A program made the position numbers and the translations under genes. From JBFELO01 sp041552055 (GTDB lineage Bacteria > Acidobacteriota > Thermoanaerobaculia > Thermoanaerobaculales > Sulfomarinibacteraceae), in assembly GCA_041552055.1 (NCBI GenBank), contig JBFELO010000007.1:1-64000 (forward strand): 64,000 bases of DNA, written 5' to 3'. The notes beneath the pieces are model-generated. The model saw only the letters and a program-made list of their open reading frames with translations, made no database searches and had not been told where the DNA came from. Shown here piece by piece: positions 26,713 to 36,019 of this stretch; position 1 is the stretch's first letter, and every line of letters begins with the position of its first letter.

Positions 26713-26764
26713 TCAAGCGAGTATTCGGGTGGATGCTCGGGCACGGACCCTCGACACCAGCAGC

Positions 26765-27805
26765 TTAGGCCGCCATCACCCGACGCACCGCGTCGGCCGC
26801 TTTCTCGACGTCCTCCATCGTGATGTGGTGGTGGGTTACCAGCCGTACCAGGTTGGCGCCGAGAGCGTGCACGAGCACGCCCTCCGCGGCGAGTCCGGCA
26901 GCCAGCTCGCCGGCGGTGATGCGAGCGTCGTCGCAGAGTGCGCAGCACAGGATGTTGGTTTCGACCGTGTCGAGATCGAGCTCGATGCCGGGGATCTCGA
27001 CCAGTAGTTCGCCGAGCCGGCGAGCGGTGGCATGATCGTCGGCGAGCCGCGGCAGGATCTCGTCCAGAGCGACCAGACCCGCCGCGGCGATCACGCCGGC
27101 CTGACGCATACCACCGCCGAACATCTTGCGCACACGATGGGCCTCGCCGATGGTGTCGCGGTCGCCCACCAGCATTGAGCCCACCGGCGCTCCCAGACCT
27201 TTGGACAGGCAGAACATGGTCGTGTCGCAGCCGGCCGCCAGCTCCGCTGCCCGCACTCCCAGCGCGGCTGCGGCGTTGTGGATCCGGGCGCCGTCAAGGT
27301 GTACCGGAAGTCCGTGCCGCTTGGCGACCGCCACCAGCTCGCGCGTCCGATCCGGCGCCATCACGCGGCCTCCGGCGAGGTTGTGGGTGTTCTCCAACGC
27401 CACCATCGACGTCGCTGTCCGATACCCTGTGGTGGGCTGGATCGCTCGCTCGAGCTGGTCGGGCTCCATCACCCCGTCCGCCGTCGTCACCGGTCTGGCG
27501 AGTGCTCCGGAGAGTGCGGCCATCGCGCCCATCTCGAAGTTGAAGATGTGGCAGTCCGCCTCACCGATCACCTCCGAGCCTCGCTTCGACAGGATGTGGA
27601 CCGCGATCTGGTTCGCCATCGTACCGGACGGAACCAGCAGTGCCGCCTCGCGCTCCATCAACTGTGCCGTCCGCTCCTGGAGCCGGTTGATGGTGGGGTC
27701 CTCGCCATAGACGTCGTCGCCCACCTCGGCAGCCGCCATGGCACGTCGCATGGACTGTGTCGGTTGTGTTACGGTGTCGGATCGAAGGTCGATCGGGCCT
27801 TTCAT
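26765..27805 (-). CDS. ltaE: Low-specificity L-threonine aldolase
   Basis: The product has 346 residues. It begins MKGPIDLRSDTVTQPT, the invariant N-terminus of bacterial threonine aldolases. The PLP lysine is in FCLSKGLGAPVGSML, with VHLDGARIHNAA just before it. It cleaves L-threonine or allo-threonine to glycine and acetaldehyde. The in-frame ATG at 27853 is rejected because 27805 begins the conserved region and has a TAAAAT box 8 nt upstream. It is divergent from the alternative complex III operon across a 65-bp gap. Confidence 0.9.
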   Translation of the reverse strand: MKGPIDLRSDTVTQPTQSMRRAMAAAEVGDDVYGEDPTINRLQERTAQLMEREAALLVPSGTMANQIAVHILSKRGSEVIGEADCHIFNFEMGAMAALSGALARPVTTADGVMEPDQLERAIQPTTGYRTATSMVALENTHNLAGGRVMAPDRTRELVAVAKRHGLPVHLDGARIHNAAAALGVRAAELAAGCDTTMFCLSKGLGAPVGSMLVGDRDTIGEAHRVRKMFGGGMRQAGVIAAAGLVALDEILPRLADDHATARRLGELLVEIPGIELDLDTVETNILCCALCDDARITAGELAAGLAAEGVLVHALGANLVRLVTHHHITMEDVEKAADAVRRVMAA

Positions 27806-27813
27806 GGGAGCCC

Positions 27814-27819
27814 ATTTTA
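27814..27819 (-). promoter_or_regulatory. -10 box of ltaE, leaderless candidate
   Basis: TAAAAT on the minus strand ends 8 nt before the ATG at 27805, and no Shine-Dalgarno is present. The -35 is poor. It overlaps the region of the divergent actA promoter, so the two may compete. Confidence 0.45.
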
Positions 27820-27833
27820 CACGGTGCGGGAAC

Positions 27834-27862
27834 TTGACTTCTCGCTGGTGCATGGCTAGGAT
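27834..27862 (+). promoter_or_regulatory. Promoter of the alternative complex III operon, probably leaderless
   Basis: A -35 TTGACT (27834-27839), an exact 17-nt spacer and a -10 TAGGAT (27857-27862) lie 8 nt before the actA ATG at 27871. No ribosome site is present. Confidence 0.6.
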
Positions 27863-27870
27863 TGCGCCTC

Positions 27871-28539
27871 ATGACTGACGATAAGTCGAATGATATCTTC
27901 GTTTTCCCTAGGTGGACGTGGATCCTGCGACCAGGAATCGCCGCTGCTGCGGTGGGTGGCGTGCTGTACGCCACGGTCGTGGTGACGTTCGGCTTTTCTC
28001 CCAGGGCGACCGACGTTGGTTATGCGCCGGAGCAGCCGGTGCCGTACAGCCACGCACTGCACGTCGGCCAGCTCGGAATCGACTGCAGGTATTGCCACAA
28101 CACGGTCGAGGGCGCGGCGCACGCGGCGGTTCCGCCGACCCAGACCTGCATGAATTGCCACGCGGCGATCCGCGCCAACTCCGAGAAGCTGATCCCGGTG
28201 CGCGAAAGCTACGCCACCGGAATGCCGGTGGAGTGGGTGCGGGTTCATGATCTTCCGGATTACGTGTACTTCGACCACTCGGCGCACGTTCGCAGAGGAG
28301 TGGGGTGCGTTTCATGCCACGGCCGAGTGGACACCATGGAGATCGTTTCCCAGGTGGAGCGGCTTAGCATGGGGTGGTGTCTCGACTGCCACCGCAACCC
28401 CGAGCGACATCTCCGACCGGTCGAGTTCGTGACCCGGCTCGATTGGGTCCCCGAGGAGGACCAGTTGGCCCTCGGTCGCCGGCTCCGCGAGGAACAGAAC
28501 ATCAACCCCAGGGTGGACTGCAACACATGCCATCGCTAA
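27871..28539 (+). CDS. actA: Alternative complex III pentaheme cytochrome c subunit
   Basis: The product has 222 residues: an N-terminal membrane anchor (ILRPGIAAAAVGGVLYATVVV) and five CxxCH haem motifs (CRYCH, CMNCH, CVSCH, CLDCH, CNTCH). ActA carries electrons on the periplasmic face of the quinol:acceptor oxidoreductase. Five haems match the characterised Rhodothermus-type subunit. First gene of the operon; its stop overlaps actB by 13 bp. An ATG at 27871 fits better than the TTG nine bases earlier. Confidence 0.92.
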   Translation: MTDDKSNDIFVFPRWTWILRPGIAAAAVGGVLYATVVVTFGFSPRATDVGYAPEQPVPYSHALHVGQLGIDCRYCHNTVEGAAHAAVPPTQTCMNCHAAIRANSEKLIPVRESYATGMPVEWVRVHDLPDYVYFDHSAHVRRGVGCVSCHGRVDTMEIVSQVERLSMGWCLDCHRNPERHLRPVEFVTRLDWVPEEDQLALGRRLREEQNINPRVDCNTCHR

Positions 28540-31500
28540 CAGACACCACGGGAGCCCGCTACTGGCGGAGTCTCGACGAGCTGGCTCGGACGCCCGAGTT
28601 TCGTGAGGCGGTCCGCCGCGAGTTTCCCGATGACGAATGGGACCGCCTCCCTCCGGCCACTCGCCGGCAGTTTCTTCGCGTGATGGGCGCTTCGCTGGGA
28701 CTTGCCGGGCTGACCGCCTGCCGCTGGCCGAAGGAAGAGATCGTACCTTTCGCCCACCGGCCGGAGGAGCGGATTCCCGGAGTGCCGCAGCAGTTCGCCA
28801 CGTCACTCGAGCTGGCAGGGGCGGCACTCGGGGTGCTGGTCACGTCGTACGACGGAAGGCCGATCATGGTGGAGGGCAATCCGGAGCACCCCGACAGTCT
28901 CGGCGCGGCGACCGCGGTCGCCCAGGCCGCCATTCTCGGACTGTACGATCCTGACCGGAGTCGTCGGATCGTGCTCCGCGAGGCCGGACAGGAGTACGTC
29001 AAGGACTGGGACGAGTTCGCGAGCGATGCTGCCCGGCGTTTCGTGGAGTCGGCCGAAGGCGTCGCGGTGCTGTCCGAGGCGTCATCGTCTCCGAGCCTGC
29101 TCGCGGTGAAACAGCGGTTCCTGGAGACCGTGCCGGGCGCCCGCTGGTACGAGTACGAGCCGATTTCTCGTGACAACGAGCGTGAGGGGTTGCGGCTCGC
29201 CCACGGCCGGCCGCTGCGATTGATACCGCATGTGGACCGAACGCGCGTCGTGGCGTGTTTCGATGTCGATCCCCTGTTCGAGCACCCGTCAGCGGTGCGG
29301 TTGGCGCGGCAGTTCGCCGCCTTGCGAGAGCCCCGCGACGGGGCGATGAGTCGTCTGTACGTCGCCGAGAGTTCGTACACCCTGACAGGGGGCCGTGCCG
29401 ACGGCCGAATCGCCGTCCAGGCGAGTGAGGTCGCCGCGGTGCTGGCCGCCGTGGCCGCACGGATCGCCGCCGACTACGGCATCGGGTTGCCGGACGCCCT
29501 CGTCGATCTGCCCGGTGCGGGCGGCGTCGACGGGGACTTCGTGGCGGCGGTCGCGGCCGATCTGGTCGCCCACCGAGGAGCCGGGCTGGTCATGGTCGGA
29601 CCTCGCCAGGCGCCGGAGGTGCATGCTCTGGCGGCAGCGCTCAACCACGCACTCGGCAACGTGGGAATCGGCCTGACCTACGCCGAGGATCCCGATCCCG
29701 ACCGGCCGCCCCACGCGGCAGCTATCGTCGAACTGACCTCGGCGATGCGCGACGGATCCGTGAACACGCTCGTGATACTCGGCGGGAACCCGGTATATGA
29801 CGCCCCTGCGGATCTCGAGTTCGCCGAGCACTTGTCCGGGGTTCCCTACACGGTGCATCTGAGTCTCCACGACGATGAGACGTCTCGGCGCTGCCGTTGG
29901 CACCTCCCGCGGGCACATCAGCTCGAGGAATGGGGCGACGGTCGCGCCTGGGACGGCACCTGGACCTGTCGCCAGCCACTGATCGAACCTCTGTACGGTG
30001 GTCGATCCGCCGTCGAGGTCGTCACGACGCTCCTCGAACCGGAGCCGGTGCGCGGTCACGACGTCGTTCGCGAGGTGGCTCGAGCGGCGGCCCCTGGCGT
30101 CGACTTCGAACGGTTCTGGCGGCAAGCGCTGCACGACGGGATCGTGCCTGGCACGGCATGGCCGGAGCAACGACCGGAGCTCTATGGGCCCGGCCTGGCG
30201 CGGGCCCGCGAGGGGCTGGCCGAGATCGTGCGCCAGGAACGTGCCTCCGCGAACGCCCTCGAGTTGGTCCTGGTCGCGGACGCCAAGGTTTACGACGGAC
30301 GGTTCGCGAACAACGGCTGGCTGCAGGAGCTGCCGGACGCGATCACGAAGGTCACCTGGGACAACGCATTGACCATTGCGCCAACGACTGCCCGGGAGCT
30401 GGGAATCGCGGACGGCGACGTGGTCGAGCTGTCTGCGGTGGACGTCTCGCTCGAGCTCCCGGTGTACGTGCTGCCGGGCACGGCGCCCTTCTCGTGTGCC
30501 GTGTCGGTCGGCTACGGCCGCGCCGCCGCCGGCAGTGTGGGGACCGGGGTCGGCGTCGACACTTTCCCGCTGAGGCGGTCGACCGGGACCGACATCATCC
30601 GCGGCGTGAACCTTCGTCCGACGGGTCGACGCTACCGCCTGGCGACCACCCAGGACCACCACGCGATTGACACGCTCGGCTTTGCGGAACGCAACTTCCG
30701 GATCGGCAATTTGGTGCGGGAAGCGACGCTCGACGCATACCTCGCCGATCCCGAGCTGTTCCACCACATGGACCACCATCCGCCCCTCGAGCAGCTCTGG
30801 AAGGCACACACCTACGAGGGCGAGCAGTGGGGGATGGCGATCGACCTCAACGCGTGCACGGGGTGCAACGCGTGCGTGGTCGCGTGCCAGGCCGAGAACA
30901 ACATTCCGCTGGTCGGCCGGCAGCAGGTGATCAATCAGCGCGAGATGCACTGGCTCCGCATCGACCGTTACTTCAAGACTCCCCCCGGAGTGGCGCCAGA
31001 CCAGGTGGATGGCGCGGAGATGGTGTTCCAGCCGATGACCTGTGTGCACTGCGAGAACGCCCCGTGCGAGCAGGTGTGCCCGGTGGCCGCGACCCAACAC
31101 ACACCGGACGGCCTCAACGCAATGGCGTACAACCGTTGCATCGGGACTCGGTACTGCTCGAACAACTGCCCGTTCAAGGTGCGGCGGTTCAACTTCTTCA
31201 ACTACCACAAGACGCTCGCCGACGTGTCCAAGATGCAGTTCAACCCCGAGGTCACGGTGCGCTCCCGCGGGGTGATGGAGAAGTGCACCTTCTGCGTTCA
31301 GCGGATCCAGAGCGTGCGTATTCAGGCACGAAACGACCGACGGCCCATCCGAGATGGAGAGGTCGTGCCAGCGTGTGCTCAAACCTGTCCCAGTCGCGCG
31401 ATCGCGTTCGGGAATCTGAACGATCCGGAGAGCGAGGTGTCGAAGCTCCGCGGCTCACACCGCGCGTACGCGACCCTGGTCGAGCTCAATATCCGGCCGC

Positions 31501-31598
31501 GGACGCACTACCTGGCGCGGCTGAGCAACCCGGCGGGCAGGTCCGGCCAGGACGACCGCCAATCGGAGCACGGTTCTCACGGGAAGGAGTCGGCCTGA
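28527..31598 (+). CDS. actB: Alternative complex III iron-sulfur / molybdopterin-fold subunit
   Basis: The product has 1023 residues. TRRQFLRVMGASLGLAGLTAC is a Tat signal. The N-terminal ~730 residues resemble a molybdopterin oxidoreductase fold. The C-terminal part is an NrfC/HybA-type ferredoxin module: CTGCNACVVAC, CVHCENAPCEQVC, CIGTRYCSNNCPF and CAQTCPSRAI. In known ActB the Mo site is empty and the clusters pass electrons from quinol to ActA. The true start at 28527 lies inside the end of actA; the longer frame from 28374 is spurious. Confidence 0.92.
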   Translation: MPSLTDTTGARYWRSLDELARTPEFREAVRREFPDDEWDRLPPATRRQFLRVMGASLGLAGLTACRWPKEEIVPFAHRPEERIPGVPQQFATSLELAGAALGVLVTSYDGRPIMVEGNPEHPDSLGAATAVAQAAILGLYDPDRSRRIVLREAGQEYVKDWDEFASDAARRFVESAEGVAVLSEASSSPSLLAVKQRFLETVPGARWYEYEPISRDNEREGLRLAHGRPLRLIPHVDRTRVVACFDVDPLFEHPSAVRLARQFAALREPRDGAMSRLYVAESSYTLTGGRADGRIAVQASEVAAVLAAVAARIAADYGIGLPDALVDLPGAGGVDGDFVAAVAADLVAHRGAGLVMVGPRQAPEVHALAAALNHALGNVGIGLTYAEDPDPDRPPHAAAIVELTSAMRDGSVNTLVILGGNPVYDAPADLEFAEHLSGVPYTVHLSLHDDETSRRCRWHLPRAHQLEEWGDGRAWDGTWTCRQPLIEPLYGGRSAVEVVTTLLEPEPVRGHDVVREVARAAAPGVDFERFWRQALHDGIVPGTAWPEQRPELYGPGLARAREGLAEIVRQERASANALELVLVADAKVYDGRFANNGWLQELPDAITKVTWDNALTIAPTTARELGIADGDVVELSAVDVSLELPVYVLPGTAPFSCAVSVGYGRAAAGSVGTGVGVDTFPLRRSTGTDIIRGVNLRPTGRRYRLATTQDHHAIDTLGFAERNFRIGNLVREATLDAYLADPELFHHMDHHPPLEQLWKAHTYEGEQWGMAIDLNACTGCNACVVACQAENNIPLVGRQQVINQREMHWLRIDRYFKTPPGVAPDQVDGAEMVFQPMTCVHCENAPCEQVCPVAATQHTPDGLNAMAYNRCIGTRYCSNNCPFKVRRFNFFNYHKTLADVSKMQFNPEVTVRSRGVMEKCTFCVQRIQSVRIQARNDRRPIRDGEVVPACAQTCPSRAIAFGNLNDPESEVSKLRGSHRAYATLVELNIRPRTHYLARLSNPAGRSGQDDRQSEHGSHGKESA

Positions 31599-31602
31599 AG
31601 CA

Positions 31603-33606
31603 ATGGCAACGTCGACCCTCGATTCCACGGTAATGCTCGACAACACCGCCGACGACCCGACCCGCAGAGCGCCGCTGGTGCTCAACCACACGGAGTTCGG
31701 CTTCGTCACCGACACCGTGTGCGGCGTGGTCGAGCGCAAGACACCGAAGATCTGGTACCCGGCGTTCGCGATCGCCGTCACCCTCACCGGCGTGCTCTTC
31801 GCCATGGTCGCCTACCTGGTGACGACCGGCATCGGCGTGTGGGGGCTTCAGATACCCGTGGCGTGGGGCTACGCGATCGTCAACTTCGTGTTCTGGGTCG
31901 GCATCGGACACGCCGGAACGCTGATCTCCGCGATCCTGTTCCTGTTGCGCCAGAAGTGGCGCACCAGCATCAACCGTTTCGCCGAGGCGATGACCATCTT
32001 CGCGGTGGTGTGCGCCGGGCTGTTCCCGGGGATTCACGTGGGCCGCGTCTGGCTCGCGTACTGGCTCGCGCCGATCCCCAACCAGATGCAGATGTGGCCC
32101 AACTTCAGGTCACCCCTGCTGTGGGACGTCTTCGCGGTCGGGACCTACGCCACCGTGTCGCTGCTGTTCTGGTACATGGGCATGCTCCCGGATCTCGCGA
32201 CCCTGCGGGACCGAGCCACGACCCGGGTCCGGTGGTTCTTTTACGGCCTGTTGAGCCTTGGCTGGCGGTCCTCCAACCGCCACTGGCACCGGTTCGAGAT
32301 GGCCTACCTGCTCCTGGCAGCGCTCGCGACACCGCTGGTGCTGTCGGTGCACTCGGTGGTGAGCTTCGACTTCGCGGTGTCGATCGTTCCCGGCTGGCAC
32401 ACCACGATCTTTCCGCCGTACTTCGTCGCCGGCGCGATCTTCTCCGGTTTCGCGATGGTGGTCACGCTGGTGATCCCCACGCGTTACTTCTTCAAGCTGC
32501 AGGAGATCATCACGCTGCGTCACCTCGAGAACATGTCCAAGATCATGCTCGCCACCGGAATGATGGTGGGCCTCGCGTACTCGACCGAGTTCTTCGTCGC
32601 CTGGTACAGCGGCAACGCCTACGAGGCGTTCACCTTCCTCAACCGGGCGTTCGGTCCGTACGCCTGGGCGTACTGGATCATGGTGAGCTGTAACGTGCTC
32701 GTGCCGCAGATCTTCTGGATCAAGAAGATGCGCACGAACATGCTGGTCATGTGGATCGCGTCGATCCTGATCAACGTCGGGATGTGGTTCGAGCGGTTCG
32801 TCATCGTGGTGAGCTCGCTGAGCCGCGACTACTTCCCCTCCAGCTGGGGCTACTACAAGCCGTCGATCGTCGACGTCCTGACCTTCGTGGGGAGCTTCGG
32901 TCTGTTCTTCACCCTGTTCCTCCTGTTCATCCGCTTCCTGCCGATGATCGGCATGGCCGAGGTCAAGGGCGTGATGCCGGCGGCCCTCCACGGCGAGCCC
33001 GGCCACGGCGACTACCACGGCGACATCGTCGACATCCGGAAGCGGCGCGGCGGTCTGGAGTGGACTGGTGTCCGCCTATCCGATGTCTTCGGCTACCTCG
33101 TCTCGTTCGACAACGTCGACGATCTGCTCGCCGGCGCCGCCAAGGTCCGGGACGCGGGCTACACCAAGTGGGACGCGCACTCGCCGTTCGTGGTCCACGG
33201 CCTCGATAGGGCAATGGGAATCCGCCCGACGCGTCTGCCGTACGTTGTCTTCGCGGCCGGCCTGACGGGCGCCATCTTCGGCGTGCTGCTGCAGTGGTTC
33301 ACCAACGCCTTCGACTACCCGTTCATGGTCAGCGGCAAGCCGATCTTCAGCCTGCCGGCGAACATCCCGGTGGCGTTCGAGACCACCATCCTGTTCGCCG
33401 CCATCGGAGCACTGCTCGGGATGCTCGTGTTCAACGGCCTGCCTCAGCTGTCCCATTCGCTGCATGCGAATCGGAACTTCAAGCGCGCGACAGACGACAG
33501 GTTCTACATCAGCATCGAAGCTGGTGACCCGTTGTTCGACGCCGCTGAAACCCGTGCACTGCTGGAGTCGTTGGGAGGATCGAGTGTGGAGGAGGTGGAG
33601 GCGTGA
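31603..33606 (+). CDS. actC-actD: Fused ActC-ActD: NrfD-type quinol-binding membrane subunit plus DUF3341 subunit
   Basis: The product has 667 residues. About residues 1-455 are a multi-helix NrfD/PsrC-like protein (for example VGIGHAGTLISAILFLLRQ), the quinol-oxidising ActC. From about residue 490 the sequence is a complete ActD (DUF3341): GYLVSFDNVDDLLAGA, RDAGYTKWDAHSPFVVHG, two helices, and FYISIEAGDPLFDAAETR at the end. The two are normally separate adjacent genes; here they are one frame without a stop. Its stop overlaps the actE GTG start (GTGA). No sign of a frame problem. Confidence 0.92.
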   Translation: MATSTLDSTVMLDNTADDPTRRAPLVLNHTEFGFVTDTVCGVVERKTPKIWYPAFAIAVTLTGVLFAMVAYLVTTGIGVWGLQIPVAWGYAIVNFVFWVGIGHAGTLISAILFLLRQKWRTSINRFAEAMTIFAVVCAGLFPGIHVGRVWLAYWLAPIPNQMQMWPNFRSPLLWDVFAVGTYATVSLLFWYMGMLPDLATLRDRATTRVRWFFYGLLSLGWRSSNRHWHRFEMAYLLLAALATPLVLSVHSVVSFDFAVSIVPGWHTTIFPPYFVAGAIFSGFAMVVTLVIPTRYFFKLQEIITLRHLENMSKIMLATGMMVGLAYSTEFFVAWYSGNAYEAFTFLNRAFGPYAWAYWIMVSCNVLVPQIFWIKKMRTNMLVMWIASILINVGMWFERFVIVVSSLSRDYFPSSWGYYKPSIVDVLTFVGSFGLFFTLFLLFIRFLPMIGMAEVKGVMPAALHGEPGHGDYHGDIVDIRKRRGGLEWTGVRLSDVFGYLVSFDNVDDLLAGAAKVRDAGYTKWDAHSPFVVHGLDRAMGIRPTRLPYVVFAAGLTGAIFGVLLQWFTNAFDYPFMVSGKPIFSLPANIPVAFETTILFAAIGALLGMLVFNGLPQLSHSLHANRNFKRATDDRFYISIEAGDPLFDAAETRALLESLGGSSVEEVEA

Positions 33607-34262
33607 GGGTGCCGCGCTGGCTGGTGTATTCGATAGCGGTGCTGATCGTGCTGTCGTGGGTGCCGATCGCGCTTATCATGCGTGCTCGAAACGTCACCTC
33701 GACCAAACCACGGATCCACATCATCCAGGACATGGACAATCAGGCGAAGATCAAGCCCCAGCAGCGCAATCCGATGTTCGCCGACCGCCGTGGCATGCGA
33801 CCGCCGGTGTCGGGGACTGTCGCGCGCGGCGAATCGAGGCTGAACGATGGCATCGATAGGGGAATAGGCGACGGCAACGACCCGAGCTCGTGGGTGGAAT
33901 CGATCCCGGTGCCGATCACGATGCAGATGATGCGGAGAGGGCAGGAGCGGTACGACATCTTCTGCTCGCCCTGCCACGGCCTCGCCGGGTACGGCGACGG
34001 GATGGTGTCGAAGCGCGCCGAGGATCTCCAGGAGGGAACGTGGACGCCGCCGTCCTCCCTGCACACCGATCTGATCACGGGCCGGCCGGTAGGTCAGCTG
34101 TACAACACCATCACCAACGGCATCCGAAACATGCCGGCCTATGGGCCGCAGATTTCCGTGGAGGATCGGTGGGCGATCGTGGCCTACGTCCGGGCCCTCC
34201 AGAGGAGCCAGGCGGCAACGGTCGAAGACGTTCCCGAGGAGCTGCAGGCTTCCCTGCGTTAG
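33603..34262 (+). CDS. actE: Alternative complex III monohaem cytochrome c subunit
   Basis: The product has 219 residues from a GTG overlapping the stop of actCD. An N-terminal anchor (VYSIAVLIVLSWVPIALI) is followed by one haem motif, CSPCHG, near residue 121. MPAYGPQI downstream offers the likely axial Met. ActE is the membrane-attached monohaem cytochrome that hands electrons on to the terminal oxidase or another carrier. Confidence 0.9.
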   Translation: MRVPRWLVYSIAVLIVLSWVPIALIMRARNVTSTKPRIHIIQDMDNQAKIKPQQRNPMFADRRGMRPPVSGTVARGESRLNDGIDRGIGDGNDPSSWVESIPVPITMQMMRRGQERYDIFCSPCHGLAGYGDGMVSKRAEDLQEGTWTPPSSLHTDLITGRPVGQLYNTITNGIRNMPAYGPQISVEDRWAIVAYVRALQRSQAATVEDVPEELQASLR

Positions 34263-34356
34263 GAGAGTTCGAGTTGCGTTGGACGGATGACACGTGGTGC
34301 GTTCCGCCGGGCCGGGAGGCGAGAGGCATCCGCAATATTCGTGGGTGGGGGAGTCG

Positions 34357-35562
34357 ATGCGAGTAGTCGACATTTCGGCGGAGCCCAGACGGCTGGACGC
34401 GATCAAGGGTCTGTGGCTCGGGCTGAGCGTGGTCGTCGCGCTGGTCGGCGCCGTGGGTTCTCTGGTGTTGGCGTCGTCCATGGAAGGCGGCGTAGAGTAC
34501 CTGCTCGAGACCTACCTGGTGAGCTACTCGCTGTTGCTCGGCATCTCCCTGGGCGGGCTGTTCTTCGTGATGTTGCAGCACGTCACCCGTGCCGGCTGGA
34601 GCGTGGTGGTCCGCCGGATCGCCGAGGGGTTCGCGTGCAACCTGGGCCCGATGGCGCTGCTGGTGCTCCCGATCCTGTGGGGCATGCATCACCTCTACCA
34701 CTGGTCGCACGCCGATGCGGCGGCGCACGATCCGCTGCTCGCCGCCAAGGCGGGCTTCCTGAATCCGACCTTCTTCATCGTCCGGCTCGCGATTTACTTC
34801 ACCGTGTGGACTGTTCTCTCGGCGTTCTTCCGCTATACCTCGGTGGCACAGGACTCGTCCGGCGATCCCGCGCTCACGCGCCGGATGGAAAAGGTGGCTG
34901 CGCCGGGGATCGTGCTGTTCGCGCTGACGTTGAACTTCGCGGCCTTCGATCTGTTGATGTCGCTCGATCCGCACTGGTACAGCACCATCTACGGTGTCTA
35001 CTACTTCGCGGCCTGTGTCGTCAGCTTCCTGGCGGTGATGCCGAAGGTGCTGGTCGCGCTGCAGAGCAGAGGGCTGCTCCCCAATGCAGTGACGGTCGAG
35101 CACTACCACGACCTGGGCAAGCTGCTGTTCGCGTTTGTCGTGTTCTGGGCCTACATCGCGTTCTCGCAGTACATGCTGATCTGGTACGGAAACATCCCCG
35201 AGGAGACCCAGTGGTACCTGAAGCGCCAGACGGGCGACTGGGCCTGGGTGAGTCTGGCCCTGCTGTTCGGACACTTCGTGATCCCGTTCCTGGTCCTCAT
35301 CTCCCGTTTCGTGAAGCGGCGCCGGATGCTGTTGGCCGTGACCGGCGGTTACATGATCGTCATGTGCTGGCTCGACATGTACTGGCTGGTGATTCCCGAG
35401 TTCAGCCCCGGGGTGGCCAGGTTCGGGCTGCTCGACGTGCTGTGCTGGCTGGGCCTGACCGGTGTGTACTCGCTCGTGCTGTACCTGAATCTGCGCCGGT
35501 CGTCGCTCATCCCCGAGCAGGACCCGCGACTCGCCGAGTCGTTGGCCTTCGAGAACGCGTGA
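34357..35562 (+). CDS. actF: Alternative complex III membrane subunit ActF
   Basis: The product has 401 residues with about ten hydrophobic helices and conserved ActF-type segments: GGLFFVMLQHVTRAGWSVVV, WYSTIYGVYYFAACVVSF and WGMHHLYHWSH. ActF is the second, NrfD-unrelated membrane subunit proposed to take part in quinone binding or proton movement. The ATG at 34357 is preceded by GGGGGAG; the ATG at 34294 adds polar residues without conservation. A 95-bp gap separates it from actE. Confidence 0.9.
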   Translation: MRVVDISAEPRRLDAIKGLWLGLSVVVALVGAVGSLVLASSMEGGVEYLLETYLVSYSLLLGISLGGLFFVMLQHVTRAGWSVVVRRIAEGFACNLGPMALLVLPILWGMHHLYHWSHADAAAHDPLLAAKAGFLNPTFFIVRLAIYFTVWTVLSAFFRYTSVAQDSSGDPALTRRMEKVAAPGIVLFALTLNFAAFDLLMSLDPHWYSTIYGVYYFAACVVSFLAVMPKVLVALQSRGLLPNAVTVEHYHDLGKLLFAFVVFWAYIAFSQYMLIWYGNIPEETQWYLKRQTGDWAWVSLALLFGHFVIPFLVLISRFVKRRRMLLAVTGGYMIVMCWLDMYWLVIPEFSPGVARFGLLDVLCWLGLTGVYSLVLYLNLRRSSLIPEQDPRLAESLAFENA

Positions 35563-35644
35563 TGGTTGCCGCCGTGGGCGAGGCACTGTGCTGGACTGGA
35601 CGGTCCGTTGTTGTCCGTTCCACAATTCGAGGTGAGGTCTTCTG

Positions 35645-35932
35645 ATGCGGTACGACGACCCCAACGTGCCCGCGAGCGCCATCGTCGGTATCATCAGTGC
35701 GATCCTGCTGTTCGCGATCATCGTGGCTCTGCAGGCGTTGTTCTACTCGTTCGAGGAGCAGGAGCTCCAGCGCAAGGTCTACGGTCAACCGTACGAGGCC
35801 CTGCAGCGGCTGGACGCCGATCAGGTCGAGCGGCTCAACAGCTACGGCTGGATCAGCGAGCCCGATGGCGTCGTCCACATCCCGATCGATCGCGCCATGG
35901 AACTCACCGTCGAAGACCTCGCGCAGGAGTAA
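35645..35932 (+). CDS. Small single-helix protein at the end of the act operon
   Basis: The product has 95 residues: one membrane helix (AIVGIISAILLFAIIVALQALFY) and a conserved-looking tail, LNSYGWISEPDGVVHIPIDR plus AMELT. Similar small proteins lie between act genes and SCO/cytochrome oxidase genes in other genomes, from memory, and may be accessory or assembly subunits. Here the operon ends after it and no oxidase genes follow. GAGGT lies about 6 nt before the ATG. Confidence 0.75.
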   Translation: MRYDDPNVPASAIVGIISAILLFAIIVALQALFYSFEEQELQRKVYGQPYEALQRLDADQVERLNSYGWISEPDGVVHIPIDRAMELTVEDLAQE

Positions 35933-35983
35933 CCACCAGCCTACGGTACCTTCCGCCGACATGAGTACAAAGCACCAATCGTG

Positions 35984-36011
35984 CCCGTCTCCGTTTCCGT
36001 CTCCGTGCCCG
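35984..36011. repeat. Hexanucleotide tract (GTCTCC/GTTTCC), single arm
   Basis: CCCGTCTCCGTTTCCGTC and further units lie 50 bp after the act operon. It is the same hexamer family as at 9521, without an obvious mirrored arm nearby. Confidence 0.75.
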
Positions 36012-36019
36012 AAGGGTCA

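Noticed and set aside
28374..28526. Upstream extension of actB
   Set aside because: It overlaps conserved haem-binding actA sequence in another frame; the Tat signal starts shortly after 28527.
29289..31382. 697-residue minus-strand frame inside actB
   Set aside because: His/Arg/Val-rich antisense shadow of a well-defined subunit.
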